Shown in pieces: positions 56,774 to 64,000 of a stretch of DNA of 64,000 bases; within the stretch, counting starts at the first letter, position 1, and each line of letters starts with the position of its first letter. The stretch is taken from positions 62,001-126,000 of the forward strand of contig NZ_JAQTNN010000003.1 of assembly GCF_028713855.1 (NCBI RefSeq). The letters are read 5' to 3'. A program made the translations under genes and the position numbers. Below the pieces are notes generated by a model that saw only the letters and a program-made list of their open reading frames with translations, ran no database searches and was not told the DNA's origin. The DNA is from Sulfuricurvum sp. Its GTDB lineage: Bacteria; Campylobacterota; Campylobacteria; Campylobacterales; Sulfurimonadaceae.

Positions 56774-57604
56774 ATGCCTTATCCGAAATCGACCTTTATT
56801 ATCTCTGTCTACAAAGACACTGAGGCATTAAGTATTATATTAGACAGTCTTGCAAATCAAACCGCCCTTCCTGATGAGATCATTGTCTCTGAAGATGGTG
56901 AATCAACAGAAATGCGAGATTTTCTCGCAACCCAAAAAGATCGCTTTCCCAATCTCGTCCATCTCACCCAAGAAGATGACGGATGGCGTAAAAATATTGC
57001 ACTGAACAATTCGATCAAAGCAGCAAGCAATGAATACCTTATCTTTATCGACGGAGATTGTGTCCCTTACAGCAACTTTGTCCAAGCGCATCTCGAAAAT
57101 TCCCAAAAAGGGATCGTCCTATGCGGAAAACGGTTTGAATTGGGAGCTAAATTTAGCGAACGGATCAAACGGCATGAGCTCACAACTCTAGATATCGAAA
57201 AAAAATTCCTTTGGTATCTACCGGCAATGATCGCCGATGATGCAGGACATCCCGAAGACGGACTTCTATTTAAATCCCACTCATTTATCAGCCGACAAAT
57301 CCATAAACGGCATGTAAGACACATTGTCGGATGCAATTGGTCATGTTATAAAGATGATTTTTTAAAAATAAACGGTTTTGACGAAGTATATCGACTACCG
57401 TCTGAAGGCGAAGATGTCGATCCGAGCTGGCGATTTCGAGGAATGGGAATCGAGCTCAAATCGTGTCGAAATAATGCCAATGTTCTCCACCTTTATCATC
57501 CAAAACGATTTAGTTCCGTCGAAGCGGATATCAACAGAGAGATTATGGAAAACAATCGCGCACAAAAAATATATTTTTGCAAAGATGGCATAATAAAAGA
57601 ATGA
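56774..57604 (+). CDS. GT2 glycosyltransferase with galactosyltransferase-like C-terminus
   Basis: A 276-aa enzyme: FIISVYKDTEALSIILDS, VSEDGESTEM, IFIDGDCVPYSNFV (metal Asp pair) and a C-terminal GCNWSCYKDDFLKINGFDE with GEDVDPSWRF, the pattern of GT2 chondroitin- and galactosyltransferase-like enzymes. An AGGAG box precedes the ATG. It overlaps the aminotransferase gene by ATGA. Confidence 0.92.
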   Translation: MPYPKSTFIISVYKDTEALSIILDSLANQTALPDEIIVSEDGESTEMRDFLATQKDRFPNLVHLTQEDDGWRKNIALNNSIKAASNEYLIFIDGDCVPYSNFVQAHLENSQKGIVLCGKRFELGAKFSERIKRHELTTLDIEKKFLWYLPAMIADDAGHPEDGLLFKSHSFISRQIHKRHVRHIVGCNWSCYKDDFLKINGFDEVYRLPSEGEDVDPSWRFRGMGIELKSCRNNANVLHLYHPKRFSSVEADINREIMENNRAQKIYFCKDGIIKE

Positions 57605-58689
57605 TTAATGTCACCAAAACCTATCTTCCTAATATTGAAAAATACAAGCAGTATATCGATGAAATTTATGCAAATGGTTGGATAACCAATAATGGACCCC
57701 TAGTTCAACGACTTGAACAAAGACTAGCTGAATATCTTGGTGTCAAAAATATCGTTCTAGTAGCCAATGGTACAGTAGCTCTAGAACTTGCCTATCGGGC
57801 TCTTGGGCTAAAAGGCTTTGTTATTACCAGCCCATTTAGCTTTGTTGCAACAACCAGTTCACTTGTCACGAATGGGCTCTTACCAATATTTGCTGATATT
57901 GACCCCAATACGCTTAACATCAATCCTGAGAACATCGAAGCATCAATCACGCCCAATACATCTGCTATTTTAGGTGTCCATGTTTTTGGAAATGCGTGTA
58001 AAGTCGAAAAAATAGCACAAATCGCACAGCAACATAATCTGAAAGTTATCTACGATGCTGCTCATGCTTTTGATGTACGATATAAAGACCAAAGTATTCT
58101 AAATTATGGAGACATCTCTACACTTAGTTTTCATGCGACAAAGCTTTTTCATACGATTGAAGGTGGTGCACTTATCATCAATGATGATGAATTGGTTCAA
58201 AAAACACGCTATCTTATCAACTTTGGCATTGAAAACGCTGAATCAATCCCGGAATTGGGAACCAATGCAAAAATGAATGAATTTGAAGCTGCAATGGGGC
58301 TCTGTGTTCTTGACGATATTGAAGAGATCAAACAAAAAAGAAAAGTTGTATTTGATACTTATATAAAAGATTTACAAGGTTTAATACAGTTTCAGGAGTT
58401 AAATGAGCAAGCAACACAAAACTACAGTTATTTTCCTGTAGTTTTAAAGAGCGAAGAACAGCTTAAACGGGTTGAAAATGCACTCCATAAGGAACAGATA
58501 TTTCCTAGGCGCTACTTTTACCCATCTCTCGATACGTTAAACTATATCGAACCAAAACAAGAAATGCCGATATCGAGAAATATCGCAAAACGAATACTAT
58601 GTTTACCTCTTTATCCTGAACTGACATCAGAAGAGCAAAATACGATTATCAAAATAATAAAAAATACATTAACAGAGTTTAAACAATGA
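57601..58689 (+). CDS. DegT/DnrJ/EryC1/StrS-family aminotransferase
   Basis: A 362-aa PLP-dependent sugar aminotransferase. ANGWITNNGPLVQRLEQRLA, NGTVALELAYRALGL, TSPFSFVATTSSLV, YDAAHAFDVRY, and the PLP Lys in SFHATKLFHTIEGG. It would convert a keto-sugar nucleotide to an amino sugar. It is coupled by ATGA overlaps to the gene on each side. The reading opens an AT-rich block unlike the rfb genes. Confidence 0.93.
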   Translation: MINVTKTYLPNIEKYKQYIDEIYANGWITNNGPLVQRLEQRLAEYLGVKNIVLVANGTVALELAYRALGLKGFVITSPFSFVATTSSLVTNGLLPIFADIDPNTLNINPENIEASITPNTSAILGVHVFGNACKVEKIAQIAQQHNLKVIYDAAHAFDVRYKDQSILNYGDISTLSFHATKLFHTIEGGALIINDDELVQKTRYLINFGIENAESIPELGTNAKMNEFEAAMGLCVLDDIEEIKQKRKVVFDTYIKDLQGLIQFQELNEQATQNYSYFPVVLKSEEQLKRVENALHKEQIFPRRYFYPSLDTLNYIEPKQEMPISRNIAKRILCLPLYPELTSEEQNTIIKIIKNTLTEFKQ

Positions 58690-59873
58690 AAAATTATTCC
58701 AAGAATATACTTTTGTGCGATGCAAATTTTTGTGTTTTGCCAATCCTTCAATCCATTAAATCCAAAGGTTATACCTTAAGTGTTGTAGGCTCCAAGCTCA
58801 ATGACCCCGCCCATTTTTTAGCAGATAAATCAATAAATCTTAATTATGCGGATGTAGAGTTACTATATAAGCATATATCTGAAAATAAATATGATGGCGT
58901 AGTCCCAGGCTGTAATGACAGATCTTATATGTCGTTAGCATATGTGGCTGAAAAATTAAAGTTTAAAGGGTTTGATGATTATGAAACGGTCTTGACAATT
59001 CATCATAAAGATAGATTTAGAGCATTCGCTGAACAGAAAAGTTATCCTATACCACGAGCAATCAGCAATCCTGATCAGGTTGATCTTCTTAATTTTCCGG
59101 TATTAGTAAAACCAGTAGACTCTTTTAGTGGTAAGGGAATAAACAAAGCCTATAGCGTTGATGAGTTCAAAGCACACTGGAAAGAAGCGAAGAAATTCTC
59201 ACAATCTGGCTTAGTTGTTGCCGAAGAATTTGTAGAAGGTAAACTCTACAGCCACTCAGCATTCATCAAAAACAAAAAAATTGTGGTTGATTTTTTTGTT
59301 AATGAGTACTGTACCGTTTATCCTTATCAGGTTAATAGCTCAAACGTATCCTCACGTCTTAGTCAACAAGTTCAACAAGCCTTGCGAAAATGGACAGAAC
59401 AATTTGCGTCTGATTTAGATTTATGTGATGGCTTAATCCATACACAATTCATCTCAAACAATGAAACGTTTTATTTAATTGAAATCGCTAGAAGATGCCC
59501 AGGTGATTTATACAGTCAACTTATTCAAAAAGCTACCGGTATAAACTATTCAGAATTGTATTCACTTCCTTTTTTGGGTTTAGATCTACCTGAGAGGATA
59601 GAAGCAATTGAACCAAAATTTATCTCAAGACATACAGTAAGTGTCGATAAAGATTGTGTATTTATTAGTTCAAGTCTTAATATCAATAGTCCTCACATTC
59701 AGAATGTTCAGCTTAAATACAGTGGTGAGCCAATGAAAGCGGCTCCTTTTGACAAATCTGGAATCTATTTTATTGAGCATCATAATGTTGAAGAGATGGA
59801 AACATTAACTGAAAAATTGAAAGATTATGTCGCCTTGGAAACGCTTGAATTGATTCAAAGTCATGAAGGATAA
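58686..59873 (+). CDS. ATP-grasp ligase-like protein
   Basis: A 395-aa protein with a pre-ATP-grasp Rossmann part (NILLCDANFCVLPILQSI, PGCNDRSYMSLAYVAE) and an ATP-grasp core: FPVLVKPVDSFSGKGINKA (phosphate-binding lysine loop), GLVVAEEFVEGKLYS, and the metal-binding YLIEIARRCPGD. Such enzymes join a carboxylate to an amine or amino acid. Set between an aminotransferase and a dehydrogenase, it could acylate the new amino sugar, perhaps with an amino acid. The substrate is unknown. Confidence 0.85.
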   Translation: MKNYSKNILLCDANFCVLPILQSIKSKGYTLSVVGSKLNDPAHFLADKSINLNYADVELLYKHISENKYDGVVPGCNDRSYMSLAYVAEKLKFKGFDDYETVLTIHHKDRFRAFAEQKSYPIPRAISNPDQVDLLNFPVLVKPVDSFSGKGINKAYSVDEFKAHWKEAKKFSQSGLVVAEEFVEGKLYSHSAFIKNKKIVVDFFVNEYCTVYPYQVNSSNVSSRLSQQVQQALRKWTEQFASDLDLCDGLIHTQFISNNETFYLIEIARRCPGDLYSQLIQKATGINYSELYSLPFLGLDLPERIEAIEPKFISRHTVSVDKDCVFISSSLNINSPHIQNVQLKYSGEPMKAAPFDKSGIYFIEHHNVEEMETLTEKLKDYVALETLELIQSHEG

Positions 59874-59880
59874 ATTTAAA

Positions 59881-61020
59881 ATGATACATTATAAAGAGCC
59901 TTTGAAATTAGCATTTCTGGGTGGAGGAATTGACTCTGCAATCGGCTATACTCATTACATAGCTTCTCAAATGGATCACCTTTTTGTTTTATCTGCCGGA
60001 TGTTTTAGCCGAAGAGAGAATATTAATAAAAGAACAGCACAAACGTGGGGTGTTGAAGAAACGCATTTATATTCGGATTGGGAAACACTTTTAGACAATG
60101 AAATACAAAATATCGATGCAGTCGTTATTCTTACCCCAACGCCAGATCATTACAAGATGATAAATAAAGCCTTAGATTTAGGATATTCGGTAATTTCAGA
60201 AAAAGCACTTGCAACAACGTATGAAGAAGGTCTTAAAATTACAGAAAAGGTAAATGAACAAAAAGCTTTTTTTGCTGTTACACACAACTATACCGGATAT
60301 CCAATGCTTAGAGAGTTACAACATATGATCAAAGATAATAAGCTCGGTCAAATTACAAATATCAATATCGAGATGCCTCAAGAGAGTTTTGCAAGACTTA
60401 TTAATGGAACTAAACCTACTCCTCAAACTTGGAGATTAACCGATGGGAAAATTCCGGGTGTATCACTTGATTTAGGAACACATCTTCAACATATGGTCTA
60501 CTTTTTAACCAATGAAAACCCCATCGAACTTGTAGCTGATCAATCAAGCTTTGGTTGGTTTCCAGAAGTAATCGATAATGTTTCTTGTATGGCACGATAC
60601 GCAAATGGGATGAGAAGCCAAATATGGTATGGAAAATCTGCTATTGGTCATAGAAATGGACTGAGAGTAAGAATTTATGGGAGAAAAGGGAGCGCGGAAT
60701 GGTTTCAGATGCAACCGGAAGAATTAATGTTTCAAACTCTCAACGGTGATAGAATGATCATTGATAGAGCTTCAAATGTGGCCGTATCAAATCAATTGAG
60801 ATACAATAGATTCAAATCAGGTCATCCGGCTGGATTTATAGAAGCTTTTGGAAATCTGTATGTTGATATAGCCGAGAAACTTACTCAATACAAAATCGAC
60901 AAAAATCATACTATTGATTGGTCATATGATGCACTGCAAGCGACAAAGGGCTTGGAAGTATTTGAAGCTGTAAAAAAATCAACTGATGAAAATAGATGGA
61001 TAAAGTTGGAAGACAAATGA
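59881..61020 (+). CDS. Gfo/Idh/MocA-family oxidoreductase
   Basis: A 379-aa NAD(P)-dependent dehydrogenase. LAFLGGGIDSAIGYTHY near the N-terminus, VILTPTPDHYKMI, SEKALATTYEEG (E-K as in the family's E-K-P), and GVSLDLGTHLQHMVYFL, which carries the usual catalytic-region Asp and His. It probably oxidises a sugar nucleotide for the aminotransferase. I chose 59881, ten bases after AAGGA, over an ATG at 59863. It overlaps the FkbM gene. Confidence 0.9.
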   Translation: MIHYKEPLKLAFLGGGIDSAIGYTHYIASQMDHLFVLSAGCFSRRENINKRTAQTWGVEETHLYSDWETLLDNEIQNIDAVVILTPTPDHYKMINKALDLGYSVISEKALATTYEEGLKITEKVNEQKAFFAVTHNYTGYPMLRELQHMIKDNKLGQITNINIEMPQESFARLINGTKPTPQTWRLTDGKIPGVSLDLGTHLQHMVYFLTNENPIELVADQSSFGWFPEVIDNVSCMARYANGMRSQIWYGKSAIGHRNGLRVRIYGRKGSAEWFQMQPEELMFQTLNGDRMIIDRASNVAVSNQLRYNRFKSGHPAGFIEAFGNLYVDIAEKLTQYKIDKNHTIDWSYDALQATKGLEVFEAVKKSTDENRWIKLEDK

Positions 61021-62111
61021 TGCTTGTAGTTGGAAAAGAGACAATTGATTTAAAAAAAGAAAAATTGGCAACAAGATTTTTTAGCGATGAAAAAGTTAAG
61101 CGATATGTTTTAGGAAGAAACAAAAATACTCAAAATCTTCTATCAGCCATAGCAATTGATGGATTTATTGATGACTTCACAGATATGACAGAATGGTTGG
61201 GAAAACCCGTCTTTAAAAGTTCTGATATCTTAAATAAAAACGATGTGATTGTGGTATCATGTTCCCTAGCCATATACCCACATACAGCAATAAAAAATTT
61301 ACAGCATGCAGGTTTTAAATATATTTTAGATTACCTAGAGCTTGTAAAATACTCAAATATAAACTTGTCAATAGAGTTTATTGATGAAGCAAAACAAGAT
61401 ATTGAACTCAATTGGAATAAGTATAATTATATTTTCTCCAAAATAAAAGAAACTAAATCACGAAAAATTTATTCTGATTTAATTAACTTCAGACAAAATA
61501 GGAATTTATCGTATCTTGTAGATTATAAAGTCGATCAGATTGGACAATATTTTGAAGATTTTTTAAATTTTACGGATAATGAAGTTTTTGTAGATGCAGG
61601 CGGATATGATGGTCAAACCAGCATAGAGTTCATCAAGCGTTGCCCAACATATAAATCAATTTATATCTTCGAACCATCGAAAGAAAATTTAACCCTTGCA
61701 AAGAAGAATTTAAAAGATTTCAAAAATGTAAACTTTATTTCAAAGGGGTTGTCAAATCAGAAAGAAACTTTGCGATTTGATACAGGGTCAGGCTCAGCAA
61801 GCAGTATTTCTGAAAACGGAACTATTGAAATCGAGGTAGATACATTAGATACATTAGTCACTGAAAACGTTACTTTTATTAAAATGGATATTGAAGGTGC
61901 AGAATCATTAGCTATTGATGGTATGAAAAATCATATCTTAAATGACTATCCAAAAATGGCAATCAGTGTTTATCACAAAGTTGATGATTTATGGAAAATA
62001 CCAGAGCAGATTTTGGCGATTAGAAATGACTATGATCTATTTATAAGACATTACACTGAAGGTACAGATGAAACTGTTATGTTTTTTATTCCAAAACAAA
62101 TGCATGGATAA
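61017..62111 (+). CDS. FkbM-family methyltransferase with an extra N-terminal domain
   Basis: A 364-aa protein. The C-terminal half is an FkbM methyltransferase: EVFVDAGGYDGQTSIEF (SAM site), YIFEPSKENLTLA, and FIKMDIEGAESLAIDGM. The N-terminal 180 residues look Rossmann-like (YVLGRNKNTQNLLSAIAIDG, VIVVSCSLAIYPHTAIKNL), an arrangement seen in other glycan loci; function there is unclear. It likely O-methylates a sugar. Start ATG 61017 with GGAAG upstream, overlapping the stop of the dehydrogenase. Confidence 0.88.
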   Translation: MMLVVGKETIDLKKEKLATRFFSDEKVKRYVLGRNKNTQNLLSAIAIDGFIDDFTDMTEWLGKPVFKSSDILNKNDVIVVSCSLAIYPHTAIKNLQHAGFKYILDYLELVKYSNINLSIEFIDEAKQDIELNWNKYNYIFSKIKETKSRKIYSDLINFRQNRNLSYLVDYKVDQIGQYFEDFLNFTDNEVFVDAGGYDGQTSIEFIKRCPTYKSIYIFEPSKENLTLAKKNLKDFKNVNFISKGLSNQKETLRFDTGSGSASSISENGTIEIEVDTLDTLVTENVTFIKMDIEGAESLAIDGMKNHILNDYPKMAISVYHKVDDLWKIPEQILAIRNDYDLFIRHYTEGTDETVMFFIPKQMHG

Positions 62112-62114
62112 ATC

Positions 62115-63011
62115 ATGAATCAAAAATATATTATTTATACTGGTTCTTTTAATATAAAAATCGGTGGGATCATTGCTCTACATAGACTATGTGATTTATT
62201 AAATCAAAATAATGAAAAAGCTTTTTTATGGAATTGGGATAAACCTATTTTTAGTCGAAAGAGACCTATTGAGTTTATAATCAAATATCTAAAATACTTT
62301 CGTCGTAATTTACGTCATCCATTTCAATTTATGCCTAATTTCAACACACCAATGGCAAGATTTAACGATATCAAAAACTCTATCGTCATATACCCTGAAA
62401 CGATAGATGGGAATCCTTTGAATGCAGATTATGTCGTTCGATGGTTTCTGCATAAACCTGGATATCATACAGGAAAAATATTATACGGGCACAATGAATT
62501 GTATTTTTTCTATCAAACAGTCTTTAATAATACTGAAATAAACCCACATAAAGATCATTTACTGCAAACAATTTTTATTTTAGATGATATATATAAGCAA
62601 ACAAATTTTGGTTCCAGAAAAGGGACATGCTATATTTTACGTAAAGGCAAAGGACGTACAATAGTCCATGACTTAAATGATTCTATACTTGTGGATGAAT
62701 TATCCCATGAAGAAATGGCAAAAATATTCAATCAAGTTGAAATGTGTATATCATATGATACCTATACTATGTACTCACAATTTGCGGCCTTATGCGGTGC
62801 AATTTCAGTTATCATACCAGAAGAAAATGTTTCAAAAACAGAATGGTACCCTGATGAAAAAATATATTACGGCCTTGCTTATGGCTTCGACAATATCCCC
62901 TACGCATTGGCAACAAGATCACTATTACTACCAACTCTAAAAGAACAAGAAAAAAAAGCTAATCAAACTGTTCACAATTTTATTCAAAAATGTAATGAAT
63001 ATTTTATATAA
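62115..63011 (+). CDS. Probable GT-B-type glycosyltransferase, family unclear
   Basis: A 298-aa AT-rich gene. SFNIKIGGIIALHRLCDLL near the N-terminus resembles the G-G-x-x-x-L-x-x-L loop of GT-B enzymes, and the part around FNQVEMCISYDTYTMYSQFAALCGAISVII matches the place where GT-B enzymes bind donor nucleotide. No other motif is firm. Its place in the locus supports a glycan role. Confidence 0.55.
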   Translation: MNQKYIIYTGSFNIKIGGIIALHRLCDLLNQNNEKAFLWNWDKPIFSRKRPIEFIIKYLKYFRRNLRHPFQFMPNFNTPMARFNDIKNSIVIYPETIDGNPLNADYVVRWFLHKPGYHTGKILYGHNELYFFYQTVFNNTEINPHKDHLLQTIFILDDIYKQTNFGSRKGTCYILRKGKGRTIVHDLNDSILVDELSHEEMAKIFNQVEMCISYDTYTMYSQFAALCGAISVIIPEENVSKTEWYPDEKIYYGLAYGFDNIPYALATRSLLLPTLKEQEKKANQTVHNFIQKCNEYFI

Positions 63012-63013
63012 GA

Positions 63014-63811
63014 ATGAGAGAAAACTTGAAAAATATCAATAACTACAAGCCGGTAAAAAACTTTTCAGTCTGCACTCTCGTCACTAATTTTGACGAGTTT
63101 CAAGAAATGATTACATCGTTCCAAAGAGCCGGGTTTAATGATGAAAATACTGAATTTATCTACGTCGACAACTCAAACAGCAACACCGATGATGGGTTCA
63201 GCGGACTCAATAAATTTCTTAATCTTGCCAGCGGAAAATACATCATTATATGTCATCAGGATATCCTTCTCAAATACGACAATATCGATGTTCTTAACCA
63301 CTGTATCGCAGAACTTGATATACTCGATCCACATTGGGCAATTTTGGGAAATGCAGGTTTTAACGGATTAACTGAAAAATACTGCCGTATCAGTGATCCT
63401 TGGGGGGAGAATACAAAAATCGGGCAATTTCCCGCAAAAGTCAAAAGTCTGGATGAGAATTTTTTACTCATTAAAAATGAAGCCAATCTGGCTCTTTCGC
63501 ACGATCTAAACGGATTTCATATGTACGGCACAGACTTATGTACTATCGCCTCTTTCTTAGGGTGGAATGCCTATGTTATCGATTTCCATCTCCATCATAA
63601 AAGCGGTGGAAATTGCAATGAGAGTTTTACGCTGGCTAAAAAATCTTTTATTGATAAATATTCAAAATTGCTTTCTATATTATACATCCGTACCACATGT
63701 ACACCGATGATAATTACTTCAAGCCCTTTTTTAAATCGGCTTTTAAACCGAAAAATTATTTACAGTATCCGAAAACGTATTGAGACATTATTCTCAATTA
63801 ACCTGAGCTAA
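63014..63811 (+). CDS. GT2-like glycosyltransferase
   Basis: A 265-aa protein: FSVCTLVTNFDEFQEMI, FIYVDNSNSNTDDGF, ASGKYIIICHQDILL (metal-binding region as H-Q-D in place of D-x-D), and YGTDLCTIASFLGWNAYVIDFHLHHKSGG in the C-terminal part. This is a divergent GT2 fold. The base composition is closer to the rfb genes than to the AT-rich genes before it. Confidence 0.75.
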   Translation: MRENLKNINNYKPVKNFSVCTLVTNFDEFQEMITSFQRAGFNDENTEFIYVDNSNSNTDDGFSGLNKFLNLASGKYIIICHQDILLKYDNIDVLNHCIAELDILDPHWAILGNAGFNGLTEKYCRISDPWGENTKIGQFPAKVKSLDENFLLIKNEANLALSHDLNGFHMYGTDLCTIASFLGWNAYVIDFHLHHKSGGNCNESFTLAKKSFIDKYSKLLSILYIRTTCTPMIITSSPFLNRLLNRKIIYSIRKRIETLFSINLS

Positions 63812-63813
63812 AA

Positions 63814-64000
63814 ATGCTATTTAACAGTTATGAGTTTATCTTTCTCTTTTTGCCGGTAACCTTTTTTTTCTATTTTTGGCTCAATAAAAAACGTCTTACA
63901 CAAGCTTCCAAGGGATGGATGGTATTTGCCTCGCTCTTTTTCTACTCATGGTGGAATATCATCTATTTACCTCTTATTTTAGGATCTATCCTCTTTAATT
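63814..64000 (+). CDS. MBOAT-family O-acyltransferase (AlgI-like), N-terminal fragment
   Basis: The first 62 codons only; the gene runs off the right edge. MLFNSYEFIFLFLPVTFFFY and ASLFFYSWWNIIYLPLI are the typical opening of AlgI/PatA-like membrane-bound O-acyltransferases, which acetylate polysaccharides. It starts two bases after the GT2-like gene, at the end of the surface-glycan operon as seen here. Confidence 0.88.
   Translation, partial: MLFNSYEFIFLFLPVTFFFYFWLNKKRLTQASKGWMVFASLFFYSWWNIIYLPLILGSILFN

Overview
The window looks like chromosome from a hydrogen- and sulfur-oxidising Campylobacterota (Epsilonproteobacteria) member, most like Sulfuricurvum or Sulfurimonas. The grounds are a HydABC uptake hydrogenase beside an epsilonproteobacterial HypF-like accessory gene, an FlgR-type sigma54 activator without a DNA-binding domain, a short 150-residue ExbB, a GyrA with Thr at the quinolone-determining position, and moderate-to-low GC. 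The genus is inferred from gene content; no alignment could be run.

Region 1 (1-22.1 kb, all minus strand) is a hydrogenase island with four different [NiFe]-hydrogenases. (a) A Tat-exported, membrane-anchored uptake enzyme, hydABC, followed by a strong terminator and then maturation genes: a HypF-like paralogue, hypF and a cut-off protease. (b) A cytosolic group-2-like enzyme whose large subunit ends exactly at the maturation His, between a TetR regulator and a pentapeptide-repeat protein. (c) A six-subunit Ech/Coo-type group 4 membrane hydrogenase. (d) In the same tightly overlapping operon as (c), a cytosolic group-1-like hydrogenase whose small subunit is fused to a NirB-like FAD/NAD(P) head plus a BFD-type [2Fe-2S] domain. 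The linker of that fusion still aligns, without gaps, to the HydA Tat signal peptide, with the twin arginines lost. I regard the (c)+(d) operon as the most novel system here: plausibly a device linking H2, ferredoxin, NAD(P)H and ion motive force, useful to an organism fixing CO2 by the reductive TCA cycle.

Region 2 (22.1-38.9 kb) holds pgaBCD for poly-N-acetylglucosamine (no pgaA visible), tRNA-Met, groESL with a consensus promoter and a HAIR-like HspR operator, a DUF475 membrane protein, and a minus-strand operon running phosphomannomutase - pyrC - two-component system - exbBD - 2OG/Fe(II) oxygenase. It ends in a nitrogen cluster, P-II / Amt / P-II / Amt, in which both amt promoters carry the same 19-bp palindrome at the same distance from the -10 box.

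Region 3 (39-47.4 kb, plus strand) is housekeeping: gyrA, an LPP20-like exported protein, flgR, asd, a YqhA-like protein, hemE, a radical SAM protein and two tandem tRNA-Asn genes behind a perfect sigma70 promoter.

Region 4 (47.9 kb to the end, plus strand) is a surface-polysaccharide locus: dTDP-rhamnose synthesis (rfbACDB), a gtrBA-like glucosylation cassette with a GT-C-like membrane enzyme, a pyruvyl transferase, several GT2 enzymes, an AT-rich module (DegT aminotransferase, ATP-grasp ligase, Gfo/Idh dehydrogenase, FkbM methyltransferase) and the start of an MBOAT O-acyltransferase. The AT-rich module has the look of horizontally acquired glycan genes.
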